DNA from: CAZCTC01 sp964501335
GTDB taxonomy: Bacteria; Chloroflexota; Anaerolineae; B4-G1; SLSP01
Reading direction: 5' to 3'
NCBI GenBank assembly: GCA_964501335.1
Contig: CAZCTC010000011.1
Coordinates: 1-64,000, forward strand
DNA length: 64,000 nucleotides
Shown here in pieces: positions 17,199 to 25,319 of this stretch. Under the pieces are notes generated by a model, which saw only the letters and a list, made by a program, of their open reading frames with translations, searched no databases and was not told where the DNA came from. The first letter of the stretch is position 1. Every line of letters begins with the position of its first letter. The position numbers and the translations under genes were made by a program.

Positions 17199-18602
17199 AT
17201 GCCGAAGTTGATGCGCTGTCTTTATTGTGGAGCCTTGCAGGATGAACCCGTCGGGGTGAAATCCTGTGTACGCTGCGGCGGCGAACTGACCTTTGAAAAA
17301 GATCCGCCGGCGGGGAAACGGAGTTCTTATATCCAGGTGCAGATGGAACTGGATCAGGTCAATGCCCCGACCGGTCGTAATGTGGATCGCTATTTGCTGG
17401 TGACGATTCACACTCCGGCCACGGTTCCTCCGGAGGAGGCGGCGGCCACGACTTCGGGACGGGCGCCGATCAGTTTTGCGGCGGCCCTGGATACCTCCGG
17501 CTCCATGCAGGGAGAGAAGATCGATCAGGCCAAAGAGGCGGTGCGGCAGGCCTTCGGCCGCTTGCAGGACGGCGATGCCGCCTCCCTGGTGATTTTCAAT
17601 GCCGATGTGCGGACGGTGGTCGAGCCGGTGAGTCTCAATGGGCAGGTGCGCCGGACGGTGGAAAGCGCGTTGCATGAAATCAATGCCAGCGGGATGACCG
17701 CGCTCTGCGGCGGGTTGGAACTGGGCATCGAGAAAGCGGCGGTGCTCAAACAGGAGACCAATCTGGTGTTGTTGCTCAGCGATGGGCAGGCCAATGTGGG
17801 GGAGACCGATCTGGAGAAGGTGGGGGCCCGGGGCCGCGCCGCCCGCGAGCAGGGAATTACCGTCTCGACGCTGGGGGTGGGCAGCGATTATAACGAAGCT
17901 TTGATGGCTGAGATTGCCACGCAAGGGGGCGGCCGCTTCTATCATGTGCAGCATGCCGGCCAGATCGTGGCTTATCTGACCGGGGAGTTGGGCGAGATGA
18001 CCTCGCTGGCAGCCCGGGATGCGGTGCTCCATTTGAATCTGCCGGCGGGGGCGTTGATCTCTTCGCTTTCGGCGGCTTATCCGGTGGTGCAATCGGGTAC
18101 GCAGGCTACGGTGACGGTGGGCGGGATCCCCTCCAATCTGGAGCTGGAGATCCCGTTGCGGTTGACCTTGCCGGCGCAGGCCGAAGGGACCAAGTCCAGC
18201 GTCGATGGGACCTTTACCTATCGTTCCCCGGCCGGAAATCAGCTGGAGACTCCGCTGAACCGGGTCACTGTGCGCTTTGTGGAAGCGGAGAAGTTCGGAA
18301 CGCGCGACGGCGTGGTCCAGCCGGTGGCGGAGCGGGTCTTCAGCCAGCTCAAGGCCGCTTCGGTGATGGGGGTGGTGCAGGCGCAGAACCGCGACAAGAA
18401 AGACGGTGTGCAGCGGGCCGAAGCGGAAACGGCGACCCTGGAAGGTTATGCCGCGATTTTGGGTGAGGAGGCGGCGGAGGCGGAACTCGAAGAGGCCAAA
18501 GCGGTGCTGGGCGCAGTCCAGGCCAGTCCTGCGGTGGCCAAGAAGGCCGTGGCCGATGCGGTACGCAAGCAGCGCAGCTCCCGCGACTTTACGGATAAGT
18601 AG
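17199..18602 (+). CDS. Zinc-ribbon + von Willebrand factor A domain protein
   Basis: This is a 467-aa protein without a signal peptide. Residues 7-30 form a zinc ribbon (CLYC...CVRC). A VWA domain follows with a complete MIDAS motif, DTSGSM, at about residues 98-103, and later SGMTAL and LLLSDGQANVG. The C-terminal half is beta-rich and ends in an Ala/Glu-rich helix (EEAAEAELEEAKAVLGAV). AGGAGG with 5-6 nt spacing supports the ATG. Cytosolic VWA proteins of this shape often act as metal-dependent adaptors with MoxR ATPases, but none is nearby, so the role is open. Confidence 0.85.
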   Translation: MPKLMRCLYCGALQDEPVGVKSCVRCGGELTFEKDPPAGKRSSYIQVQMELDQVNAPTGRNVDRYLLVTIHTPATVPPEEAAATTSGRAPISFAAALDTSGSMQGEKIDQAKEAVRQAFGRLQDGDAASLVIFNADVRTVVEPVSLNGQVRRTVESALHEINASGMTALCGGLELGIEKAAVLKQETNLVLLLSDGQANVGETDLEKVGARGRAAREQGITVSTLGVGSDYNEALMAEIATQGGGRFYHVQHAGQIVAYLTGELGEMTSLAARDAVLHLNLPAGALISSLSAAYPVVQSGTQATVTVGGIPSNLELEIPLRLTLPAQAEGTKSSVDGTFTYRSPAGNQLETPLNRVTVRFVEAEKFGTRDGVVQPVAERVFSQLKAASVMGVVQAQNRDKKDGVQRAEAETATLEGYAAILGEEAAEAELEEAKAVLGAVQASPAVAKKAVADAVRKQRSSRDFTDK

Positions 18603-18635
18603 CCGGCCGGTGCTGCCGGGGGTCTGGAAAAGGCC

Positions 18636-18671
18636 ATGATTTGGTGCGCCTTCTGAGGCGCACCAAATCAT
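18636..18671 (+). repeat. Hairpin-repeat family copy (forward)
   Basis: The arms ATGATTTGGTGCGCCT and AGGCGCACCAAATCAT enclose TCTG. The terminal TGATTTGG differs from the common TGTTTTCG and is fully compensated on the other arm. Confidence 0.85.
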
Positions 18672-18956
18672 AAAGAAAGAACTCTCTCTTCCGATCCAGC
18701 GCGTCGTGTTTTACGGGGAAAGGGCCATTTGCGGGACGCTATGAGGCCGGGGCCATGCCATAAAGGCCTATTTTCAGGACAGAAGGCCATGCAGGGGAGC
18801 ACCCCGAAGGATGAAAATAGACGATTCGTCAGGATTGGGTACCCACAAGGGGTACCCCTACGGGAGACGTTTTCCGGGTAGGGGCGGCCCGATGTGGCCG
18901 CCCTCGGGGAGATTTTTGCACGATGGGCCTATTTTCAGAACAGATTAATGAAAACC

Positions 18957-18992
18957 ATCAGGGCGCGTTGTTGTATACAGCGCGCCCTGATT
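18957..18992. terminator. Hairpin at the 3' end of the small minus-strand gene
   Basis: ATCAGGGCGCG and CGCGCCCTGAT pair almost perfectly around a 13-nt loop. The sequence overlaps the last codons of the possible minus-strand gene and could end its transcript. No strong U-run follows. Confidence 0.35.
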
Positions 18993-19131
18993 TGTTAATA
19001 TTCGTGAATAAAAATAAATTAAGGAGCTTACCGATCAACTGGGAGAAACCTACAGCCGCAAATCCCGGCGTTCGGCGGCTAAGGGCAAGAAGCAAAACAA
19101 CAATTCCAAGGAGAAGTAATTCGTTATCCAT
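18958..19131 (-). CDS. Possible small membrane protein, 57 aa
   Basis: The sequence starting MDNELLLLGIVVLLLALS contains one clear hydrophobic helix and a second moderately hydrophobic one (GKLLNLFLF). It is framed by two hairpins unrelated to the main repeat family. There is no ribosome binding site, so translation is uncertain. The shape resembles small stress membrane peptides, but I claim only a plausible coding frame. Confidence 0.3.
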   Translation of the reverse strand: MDNELLLLGIVVLLLALSRRTPGFAAVGFSQLIGKLLNLFLFTNINKSGRAVYNNAP

Positions 19132-19138
19132 TTTTAAT

Positions 19139-19172
19139 GCCGCCGGCGTCATAAATCATGACGCCGGTGGCA
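19139..19172. repeat. Isolated perfect hairpin
   Basis: TGCCGCCGGCGTCAT and ATGACGCCGGTGGCA pair around AAAT with one wobble. It is not part of the dominant hairpin family. It may terminate or attenuate transcription between the divergent units. Confidence 0.55.
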
Positions 19173-19230
19173 TAATTTGAGTCGTCGCTGTCTCCAATGG
19201 ATCGGGGCAATATCTCAGGAGCCGCTATTA

Positions 19231-19262
19231 TTAACAGTTCTGTCACACCCGACTGGTATAAT
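19231..19262 (+). promoter_or_regulatory. Promoter shared with the beta-helix gene at 3148
   Basis: TTAAC (19231), GTCACAC (19242-19248), an 8-nt spacer and TATAAT (19257-19262) reproduce the arrangement upstream of 3148. The distance to the ATG is also the same to within 1 nt. Confidence 0.6.
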
Positions 19263-19326
19263 GGGATGAATTCATTGAGTTTCCTCTGTTGTACGGTAAT
19301 TCAAATCAATCAGAAAGGAATCCATC

Positions 19327-21741
19327 ATGCAGTTTCACCGTTCTTTAAGGATTTTCATGTGGGGGCTTATGTTGTCAGGGGGGGCGTTGCTGGGGATCTT
19401 CCTGGCGCTCGGTTCCACCCCGGTGCGCGCAGCGCCGGCGGCCGGCATTATTCGGGTGACGGTCACCGGCACGATGGCCTGGCCCTGCGGGTCGACCTGG
19501 AGTACGTCCTGTGCTTTGTCGACGGCCATGACCAACAGCGTCAGCGGCGACGAGCTCTGGCTGGCGGCCGGGACTTACACCCCGACGGTGGGCGTTACGC
19601 GCGCTGTGACTTTCAGGATGAAGGCCGGCGTGGCGCTCTACGGGGGCTTTAGCGGAACGGAAGCGGCGCGCGCGGAGCGTAACTGGACCACGCACGTTGT
19701 CACGCTCAGCTGCGATCTGGCGGGCAACGACGGCCCGGGTTTTACCAACTATGAGGAAAATTGTTATACCGTCGTGACCGGCGCCAACAATGCCCTGCTC
19801 GACGGCGTTACCGTTATCGGGGGTAATTCTACGGGCGATTATCATTTTTTTGGGGCCGGCATGGTCAATAGTATGGTCAGTTCGGGCGTGGCCAATGTGA
19901 TTTTCAGGGACAATCGCGCCGTCAGCGGCGGCGGAATGTCCAATCTGTTCAACGGCAGTCCCGTGCTGACGAATGTCCTTTTCTTTAACAATGTGGCCAC
20001 CACTCAGGACGGCGGCGGGATGTATACCCAGAGCGGGCAGCCCCGATTGACCGATGTTTCCTTTATCAGCAACAGCGCCCACTTGAACGGCGGCGGGATG
20101 GCCAACCAGCAGGGCGGCAATCCGATTTTGCTGAATGTGGTGTTTATGAGCAATACGGCGAGTTTCGCCGGGGGCGGAATGTCCAATTATTTGCAGAATT
20201 ATCCCAGTCTGACGCAGGTGCTTTTTCAGGGCAACTCGGCTCTGTATGGCGGCGCCGTCAATGACTACAAGTCCAACCTGCCGCAGTTCAACCAGGTTGC
20301 CTTTCGCGATAATTTTGCGGAGCAGGGGGGGGCGATCTATTTTCAGGAGAGTGGGGGAATCTTCAACAATGTGACCTTCAACGGCAACTATGCCACCCGT
20401 TCTATGGGCGCTCTTCAAACCTATCAGAGCGCTGTGACGATGACCAATGTAACCTTCAGCGGCAATCGGGTGCCCTATTCCGGCGGTGCGATCGGCGCTT
20501 CCTACGGCAGTTTCCTGTTGACGAACGTCACCTTCAGCGACAATCAGGCCGGGGAGGGCGGGGCTCTGAATGTCACTAACCTGATTTTAGAGATCCGCAA
20601 CAGTATCCTGTGGGGGGATTCCGGCGGCGAGATTACCGGCAGCGGCAATTCTATCACAGTCACCCACAGCATTGTGCAGGGGGGCTATCCCGGGGTGGGC
20701 AACCGCAGCGCGGATCCGGTGCTGGGGGCGTTGGGCAACTACGGCGGCAGCACGGCGGTGCGGCCGTTGCTGCCCGGCTCGGCGGCCATCGACGGCTGCA
20801 GCAGCGATTGCCCGGCCACCGATCAGCGGGGCGTGGCACGGGGCCCGCTCTGTGACCTCGGCGCTTATGAATCTCGCGGCTTTACCATGACGTATGGGAG
20901 CGGCGCTTTGCAAACCGCTTCCCTGATGGCCGCCTTCCCCCTTCCACTTCAGGTGGGGGTGACGGGCGCTTATACCGACGCGGTGGACGGGGGGGTGGTC
21001 ACTTTTGTCGGGCCGCTTACCGGAGCCGGCATTCAACCGATCACGCATACGGCCCGGATCAGCGGCGGCGTGGCGGCGCAGGTGGTGACGGCCAACAGTA
21101 CGTTGGGTTCCTATAACGTCATGGCCGGCCTGACCGGCACGACCCACGTCACCTTTGCGCTGACGAATGTCAAAACGACGCCGACCGTCGTCGTTACTTC
21201 GACGGCGAATCCGGCGCTTTATGGGCAACCGCTTACCTTTACGGTGGGGGTGACTGCCCTCAGTGGGGTGGGTACCGGATCGATCACCCTGACGATTGAT
21301 GCAACAGCGATTCCGCTGTCTCTCGATGGGGAGGGACGGGCCGGTTATGTCACGTCCACGTTGGGAGTCGGGACTCATGCGGTGACGGCGAGTTATTCAG
21401 GCGATGAAAGCTTCAATCCGGCGAGCGGCGTTCTGAGCGGCGGGCAGACGGTCAATGAGGTTCCGATCACCGGGCTCAGCGTGCGCGGCCCTGCTCAGGC
21501 TTCGCTGGTGGCCCCGGCTTTGTTTACGGCCACGGTCAGTTCGGGGAGCCCTATGACCTATCAATGGGCTTTCGGCGACGGCAGTCTGGGCGCCGGCAAT
21601 CCGGTGAGCCATCAGTATCAGACCGTCGGGAATTATACGGTTACCGTTACCGCGCGGAACGGTCTGGAGATCTTTACGGCGACGACGACGCTGCCGGTGC
21701 AGGGGATGAAGCTCTTCTTGCCTCTGGTGATGAAGCTGTAA
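19327..21741 (+). CDS. Secreted beta-helix protein with Ig-like and PKD domains
   Basis: This is an 804-aa exported protein. A signal peptide ends near PVRA. A right-handed beta-helix runs from about residue 95 to 470, with repeated GGGM and NVxFxxN units. A choice-of-anchor-Q block follows (TDQRGVARGPLCDLGAYE), then a bacterial Ig-like domain of the Big_3 type (YGQPLTFTVGV...TASYSGD). A PKD domain (YQWAFGDGSLG...HQYQTVGNYTVTV) precedes the C-terminal LFLPLVMKL motif. AAAGGA lies 7 nt before the ATG. With the shared promoter, it is probably co-regulated with the 3148 gene. A surface or matrix role is likely. Confidence 0.85.
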   Translation: MQFHRSLRIFMWGLMLSGGALLGIFLALGSTPVRAAPAAGIIRVTVTGTMAWPCGSTWSTSCALSTAMTNSVSGDELWLAAGTYTPTVGVTRAVTFRMKAGVALYGGFSGTEAARAERNWTTHVVTLSCDLAGNDGPGFTNYEENCYTVVTGANNALLDGVTVIGGNSTGDYHFFGAGMVNSMVSSGVANVIFRDNRAVSGGGMSNLFNGSPVLTNVLFFNNVATTQDGGGMYTQSGQPRLTDVSFISNSAHLNGGGMANQQGGNPILLNVVFMSNTASFAGGGMSNYLQNYPSLTQVLFQGNSALYGGAVNDYKSNLPQFNQVAFRDNFAEQGGAIYFQESGGIFNNVTFNGNYATRSMGALQTYQSAVTMTNVTFSGNRVPYSGGAIGASYGSFLLTNVTFSDNQAGEGGALNVTNLILEIRNSILWGDSGGEITGSGNSITVTHSIVQGGYPGVGNRSADPVLGALGNYGGSTAVRPLLPGSAAIDGCSSDCPATDQRGVARGPLCDLGAYESRGFTMTYGSGALQTASLMAAFPLPLQVGVTGAYTDAVDGGVVTFVGPLTGAGIQPITHTARISGGVAAQVVTANSTLGSYNVMAGLTGTTHVTFALTNVKTTPTVVVTSTANPALYGQPLTFTVGVTALSGVGTGSITLTIDATAIPLSLDGEGRAGYVTSTLGVGTHAVTASYSGDESFNPASGVLSGGQTVNEVPITGLSVRGPAQASLVAPALFTATVSSGSPMTYQWAFGDGSLGAGNPVSHQYQTVGNYTVTVTARNGLEIFTATTTLPVQGMKLFLPLVMKL

Positions 21742-21748
21742 AGCCCCT

Positions 21749-22097
21749 TTTTTCGCGCGCCACGCTACGCAGGGTAGGACCACAGTTAACCGTGGACGAA
21801 ATTTTCTCGCAAAAAAGCGTGCCAAAAATGTTTTTTCTCCCCCTCATATCCCCCCTGCCCCCCTCGCGAAGCATCCCCCCGCAAGCGGGGGAATGCTTCG
21901 CGAGGGGGGTATAAATTGCATTTTGTGGCCCGTCCTGTCAGGACGGGCCACAAAATGCTTAACTTTCCCCCCTTTCCCTCGGGGGAAAGGGGGGCAGGGG
22001 GTGCGAAGCAGGGGGAGATTAAAAGGCGCCTTTTGGCAATTTTATTTGGCGACCACGGTTCCCTGGGGACCTACCCTACGCAGGCGGCGCGCGAAAA
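21749..22097 (+). repeat. Long-loop hairpin repeat interrupted by a MITE-like element
   Basis: The left arm (TTTTTTCGCGCGCCACG) ends at 21764 and the right arm (GCGGCGCGCGAAAAAATAAAC) resumes at 22084. Removing the insert and one copy of CTACGCAG restores the same long-loop hairpin as 15549-15590. Confidence 0.8.
21773..22075. mobile_element. MITE-like element, 303 bp, with 8-bp target duplication
   Basis: The element is flanked by direct repeats CTACGCAG (21765-21772 and 22076-22083). Its ends are 23-bp inverted repeats starting GGTAGG and ending AACCGTGG, with 19 of 23 positions matching. Inside are further palindromes: GAATGCTTCGCGAGGGGGG pairs with its complement around a CCGCAAGCGG core (21861-21912), and ATTTTGTGGCCCGTCC pairs with its complement (21917-21956). 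It has no coding capacity, so it would need a transposase in trans. An 8-bp duplication fits several IS families and does not identify one. Confidence 0.8.
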
Positions 22098-22250
22098 AAT
22101 AAACAAAAATCCTTTCTGGCTGATTTCTAACCTGGATTGTATTTTTTCGGCTTTGTGCTACAGTTAGAGATGCTTCTGTTTCCTGATCGAGGGGGTATTC
22201 CAATTACCAACCGTTTATCGGTTTTTCAGGCTTTGCCAAGGAGTTTCTTT

Positions 22251-23906
22251 ATGGGTGAAATACTGCTCAGCTCATATAATACACAAGAATCGAGTGGTGT
22301 ATCGTCTCCACTTTCCGGTACGATGCTTTCCGAGGGCGTTGAAATTCAATTGCATCGGCTTTTTGAGCAACTGGGCGGGGATCTTTCGGATTTTGATGAA
22401 ACCTTGAAGCCTATTGTGATTGTGCAGGGGCGGGGCTATGGGAATATGACCTATTATGCCCGCGATATGAGCAAAATCATGCCTACGGATCAGGCCTCGA
22501 TCGGGGTTCCTGCGGAGATCGATTTACAGATGTCGAAGGTTCCCTTCCGACGGATGATAAATTTGCCGTTCAGGATCAGGTCTATCTATGGGGAGATGGT
22601 GCAGTTCCATAAGAATCAGTTGACATTGACAGTTGATGAAGTCCGTCAATATTATTTAAAAATTCGCCGGATGGAAAAGATTAGTCTGGATGATATCTGG
22701 CCGATTTTTGATCCGGCCTTTATAGCACGGTGTTCGGAAGTGGACCAGAAACGAATTCTGGCTGCCATTCTGGTGATGGTGCTGGATAACATATTGCGCA
22801 GCCAGGGGCCTTCGTTGTTGGGACTTTTTACCGGTTCCAGTACCTCTACGTCGCTCATCGGTCAGCGGATATGGGATCTGTGTCGGCTGGCCGAGAAGTG
22901 CGGTCCCGATGTGGTGAAGATGTTACGCGAGGGAGTGGTCGATTTAAAGGCCTACGCGGATCTTCCGCAAGCGGCTCCGCTGTTGAAAGAATTGGATCAG
23001 TTTTTAGCTGATTATGGTCATCGTGGCTTTGAGCACGAATTGGATTTTGAATCGGATCGGTTGACGGATCGCCCCGATCTGGTGTTGCTGGCGATTGCCG
23101 GGCAGTTCCGCCAGACGGAGACCCCAGCCGAGCGGACGAAGGGGGCTCAGGAACTGGGCACCCAGACGTTGCAAAAGATGAATCCGGTGAGCCGGGCGAT
23201 TTGGAAAGGGCTGTTGGGGTGGGGGCAGCGGATGATCGGGATGCGGGAGGACTTCAAGAGTGCCCTTTCGTTGTCTCAGGCTTTGTTGGGGGCCGCGGCT
23301 CGCCGGTTGTCCACTCATTTTTATCCGGCTTACCCCGATGATATGATGTTCTTCTATACCTGGCATGAATTTCTGGCTTTCGGGCGCAGCAAAGGAACTC
23401 AACAGGTCCCTCTGGAGATTATTGCCCAGCGGCGGGCGGAACTGGAATTAAACCGCAGTCTGGCTTCGCCGCCGGAGATTATCTGGTTCAACACCGAGAC
23501 CCGGCGCTGGCGGCCGGCCTTGAAGAATGCGATGGTCGAGGTCTCTCTGGCGGAGTTGCCGCAAGTTTTTAATTTGAAGGGCATTCCAGCCAGTGGTGGG
23601 CGTGGGGCGGTCGAAGGGATCGCGGTGGTAACCAACGATCCGATCGAGGCGGCTCAGCTGCTGTTGAAACTTAACGGCCCGGCCATCCTGGTGACCCGTC
23701 TGACCGATCCGGCATGGTCCAGCCTGTTCTTGCGATTGACGGGGGTGGTGACGGAGCTGGGCGGGGTAATTTCCCACGCGGCGATTGTGGCGCGGGAGAA
23801 TGGGCTGCCGGCGGTGGTGGGGGTGGCGGATGCCACGCGTCTGGTGCGCAACGGTCAGAAGTTGCGGATGGATGGATTGAATGGGACGATCGATATTCTG
23901 GATTGA
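22251..23906 (+). CDS. PEP-utiliser mobile-domain protein lacking the ATP-grasp domain
   Basis: This 551-aa protein ends in a PEP-utilising swivelling phosphohistidine domain (residues ~445-551: GIPASGGRGAVEGIA and GGVISHAAIVARENGLPAVVG, with the phospho-His at about residue 509). The region before it (for example FLADYGHRGFEHELDFESDR) resembles the substrate-binding middle domain of rifampicin phosphotransferase-like proteins. The N-terminal ATP-binding (PPDK_N) domain of those enzymes is missing, and no gene for it lies nearby. ATG 22251 is preceded by AAGGAG with good spacing; an upstream in-frame start at 22137 would run through repeat-derived sequence. The activity is uncertain without an ATP site. 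Confidence 0.75.
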   Translation: MGEILLSSYNTQESSGVSSPLSGTMLSEGVEIQLHRLFEQLGGDLSDFDETLKPIVIVQGRGYGNMTYYARDMSKIMPTDQASIGVPAEIDLQMSKVPFRRMINLPFRIRSIYGEMVQFHKNQLTLTVDEVRQYYLKIRRMEKISLDDIWPIFDPAFIARCSEVDQKRILAAILVMVLDNILRSQGPSLLGLFTGSSTSTSLIGQRIWDLCRLAEKCGPDVVKMLREGVVDLKAYADLPQAAPLLKELDQFLADYGHRGFEHELDFESDRLTDRPDLVLLAIAGQFRQTETPAERTKGAQELGTQTLQKMNPVSRAIWKGLLGWGQRMIGMREDFKSALSLSQALLGAAARRLSTHFYPAYPDDMMFFYTWHEFLAFGRSKGTQQVPLEIIAQRRAELELNRSLASPPEIIWFNTETRRWRPALKNAMVEVSLAELPQVFNLKGIPASGGRGAVEGIAVVTNDPIEAAQLLLKLNGPAILVTRLTDPAWSSLFLRLTGVVTELGGVISHAAIVARENGLPAVVGVADATRLVRNGQKLRMDGLNGTIDILD

Positions 23907-23926
23907 ATTGAGATAGGATTATGGGG

Positions 23927-23959
23927 TGAGGGCGCACGGTCTCCGACCGTGCGCCCTCA
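23927..23959. terminator. Bidirectional hairpin between convergent genes
   Basis: TGAGGGCGCACGGTC and GACCGTGCGCCCTCA pair perfectly around TCC. It lies 20 nt after the PEP-utiliser stop and 38 nt before the convergent stop, so it is placed to end both transcripts. There is no long T-run on either side. Confidence 0.6.
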
Positions 23960-23996
23960 ATGTTTTGTTGAGCCGGGGGGTGGGGAAGAGCTGCCT

Positions 23997-24881
23997 TTAC
24001 CCGACTTTATGGGTCTGATCGAAGATGCCGACGATTTGCTCGCCCTGCGGGCCGGTATAGAGCGCCGGGCCAAATTCATCTTTCAGGAAATCGCCCGGTT
24101 CGGAGTGATCGCGGATGGCTTCTTCGCCGCCCCGCCCATAGTGGGAGATCAGCGGGGGGACCAGGCGCTCGACCTTCCAGAGGGGAAGTCCGGCGGGGGG
24201 ATCGGAGAACTGTCCTCCGTCGGCGGCGGCCTGCCAGGTCGGGCTTTGGGCGGCCTGCCAGTTGTTGGCGGCGTCTCTGATCCTGCCGAAGCTGGTCGAG
24301 CGTTCCGGCGTTTGCACCAGCAGCAGATAGGCGCGGTTGGGGATCACGATGCCGGTGGTTCCCAGCACGATTTCCATCGGGCGCCGGCCCCAGCTGTGAT
24401 CCCGTCCGCTGATCCACTGATCCGACCACTGGCGATCTCCCAGTTTCAATGTCCCGGTATAATTTCCATCCTGTTGTACCTGATGGTAGGATTCGCCGAA
24501 GCGATAAAGCGCCGGCTCATTCAGGGCTTGAAACTGGAAGGCCAGATCCAGGTCGATCGATTCATTGCCGGCCGTCAGAGTTCCTTTGTAGCTCAGAGTC
24601 CAGCTTTCCCAGGGCGACCGGCAGAGGAATTTTACGAGGGGGCCCGAGGCATCTTCGGGGTGAGTGATCTCGGAGGGCCAGGGGTAGCGGGCCTGATGGG
24701 CCCAGGTGCGATCGCCGGCGCGGATGGCCACCATTTCCAGGAGGTCGTCATGGCCGAAGAGGGTGCGCAGGTATCCGAAAACCGAGCCGTCTGATTGGGA
24801 GAAGATGAAATAGAAGGCTTCATGTTCTCCCTTTGCCAGATTGTGGCGTTCGTCATCCGTGGCGGGGATATGAGTTTCCAT
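23997..24881 (-). CDS. DUF7064/AttH-like lipocalin-fold protein
   Basis: This is a 294-aa soluble protein, mostly beta-strand. The characteristic motif SGRDHSWGRRPM in the middle is typical of the DUF7064/hydroxyneurosporene-dehydratase-like (AttH/CrtC) lipocalin-fold proteins. The N-terminal part (EAFYFIFSQSDGSVFGYLRTLF) corresponds to the first lipocalin-like half. ATG 24881 is preferred because AAGGAG lies upstream; the in-frame start at 24950 has no such site. Members are often near lipid or terpenoid genes, but nothing here supports a specific substrate. Confidence 0.65.
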   Translation of the reverse strand: METHIPATDDERHNLAKGEHEAFYFIFSQSDGSVFGYLRTLFGHDDLLEMVAIRAGDRTWAHQARYPWPSEITHPEDASGPLVKFLCRSPWESWTLSYKGTLTAGNESIDLDLAFQFQALNEPALYRFGESYHQVQQDGNYTGTLKLGDRQWSDQWISGRDHSWGRRPMEIVLGTTGIVIPNRAYLLLVQTPERSTSFGRIRDAANNWQAAQSPTWQAAADGGQFSDPPAGLPLWKVERLVPPLISHYGRGGEEAIRDHSEPGDFLKDEFGPALYTGPQGEQIVGIFDQTHKVG

Positions 24882-25007
24882 GGTTTTCTGCTCCTTCCTA
24901 AATTGGTTAACATAGCCGTCGGGGCGGAGAGTGTTTTTAGCGTCCCGCAAACGACTCTTTGCTGGTAAAGGGCGACGCGCTGGAGGGGAAGAGAGATTTT
25001 TTTGTTT

Positions 25008-25043
25008 ATATTTTGGCGCGCCGCCGACGGCGCGCCAAAATAT
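25008..25043 (-). repeat. Hairpin-repeat family copy (reverse)
   Basis: ATATTTTGGCGCGCCGC and its complement pair with the shortest loop seen in the family (GA-centred). It lies upstream of the minus-strand gene at 24881 and follows its direction. Confidence 0.85.
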
Positions 25044-25157
25044 GTTTTTTTTCCTTGCCTTTCTACGCCAACCGTACAGGTCGAAGATTATTTAACCCAA
25101 GTTGCTACCTTTAAAAGACGTGCTTTCTATTTAAGCTTTTTTGCATGCAAAGGTTTA

Positions 25158-25259
25158 GTAGAAAGTAGACGGTAGACAGTAGACAGCGGATTTCCAGTCC
25201 ATTTGAGCCGGTAAGGCGAAGATTTTTGCTGTCTACTGTCTACTTGCTGCTGTCTACTT
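25158..25259. repeat. Inverted GTAGACAG-word cluster
   Basis: Three to four GTAGAC(A/G)G words lie at 25158-25190 and three CTGTCTAC words at 25230-25257, with about 40 nt between. Short runs of the same word occur near 13010, 14193, 26105, 31251, 32775, 32996, 41797 and 46533. Confidence 0.7.
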
Positions 25260-25319
25260 TTGGACGGCATGCAGCGGATCTTGAATCATGGGCTGGATTT
25301 ATCGAGGTGGCAACTTGAA

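Larger units (their letters stand above)
18603..19326. other. Repeat-rich gap before the second beta-helix gene
   Basis: The gap holds a standard hairpin (18636), its right flank, a TTTTCAGGACAGA module (18767-18820), GTAGGGGCG palindromes (18836-18915), a truncated CTATTTTCAGAACAGA (18929), two other hairpins (18957-18992 and 19139-19172) with a possible small minus-strand gene between them, and the promoter at 19231-19262. Confidence 0.75.
24882..25319. other. Gap with a reverse hairpin and an inverted GTAGACAG cluster
   Basis: No gene is seen. A complete reverse hairpin element (flank near 24935-24990, hairpin 25008-25043) is followed by a cluster of GTAGACAG words on the plus strand (25160-25190) facing complementary CTGTCTAC words (25230-25257). 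Together these can form a long imperfect stem. Confidence 0.75.

Noticed and set aside
22137..22250. Upstream extension of the PEP-utiliser gene
   Set aside because: Coding would begin next to the tail of the interrupted hairpin repeat; AAGGAG lies just before ATG 22251 instead.
25158..25259. GTAGACAG clusters as a CRISPR or iteron origin
   Set aside because: Spacing is irregular, words are only 8 nt, copies are scattered in many gaps, and no replication gene is near.
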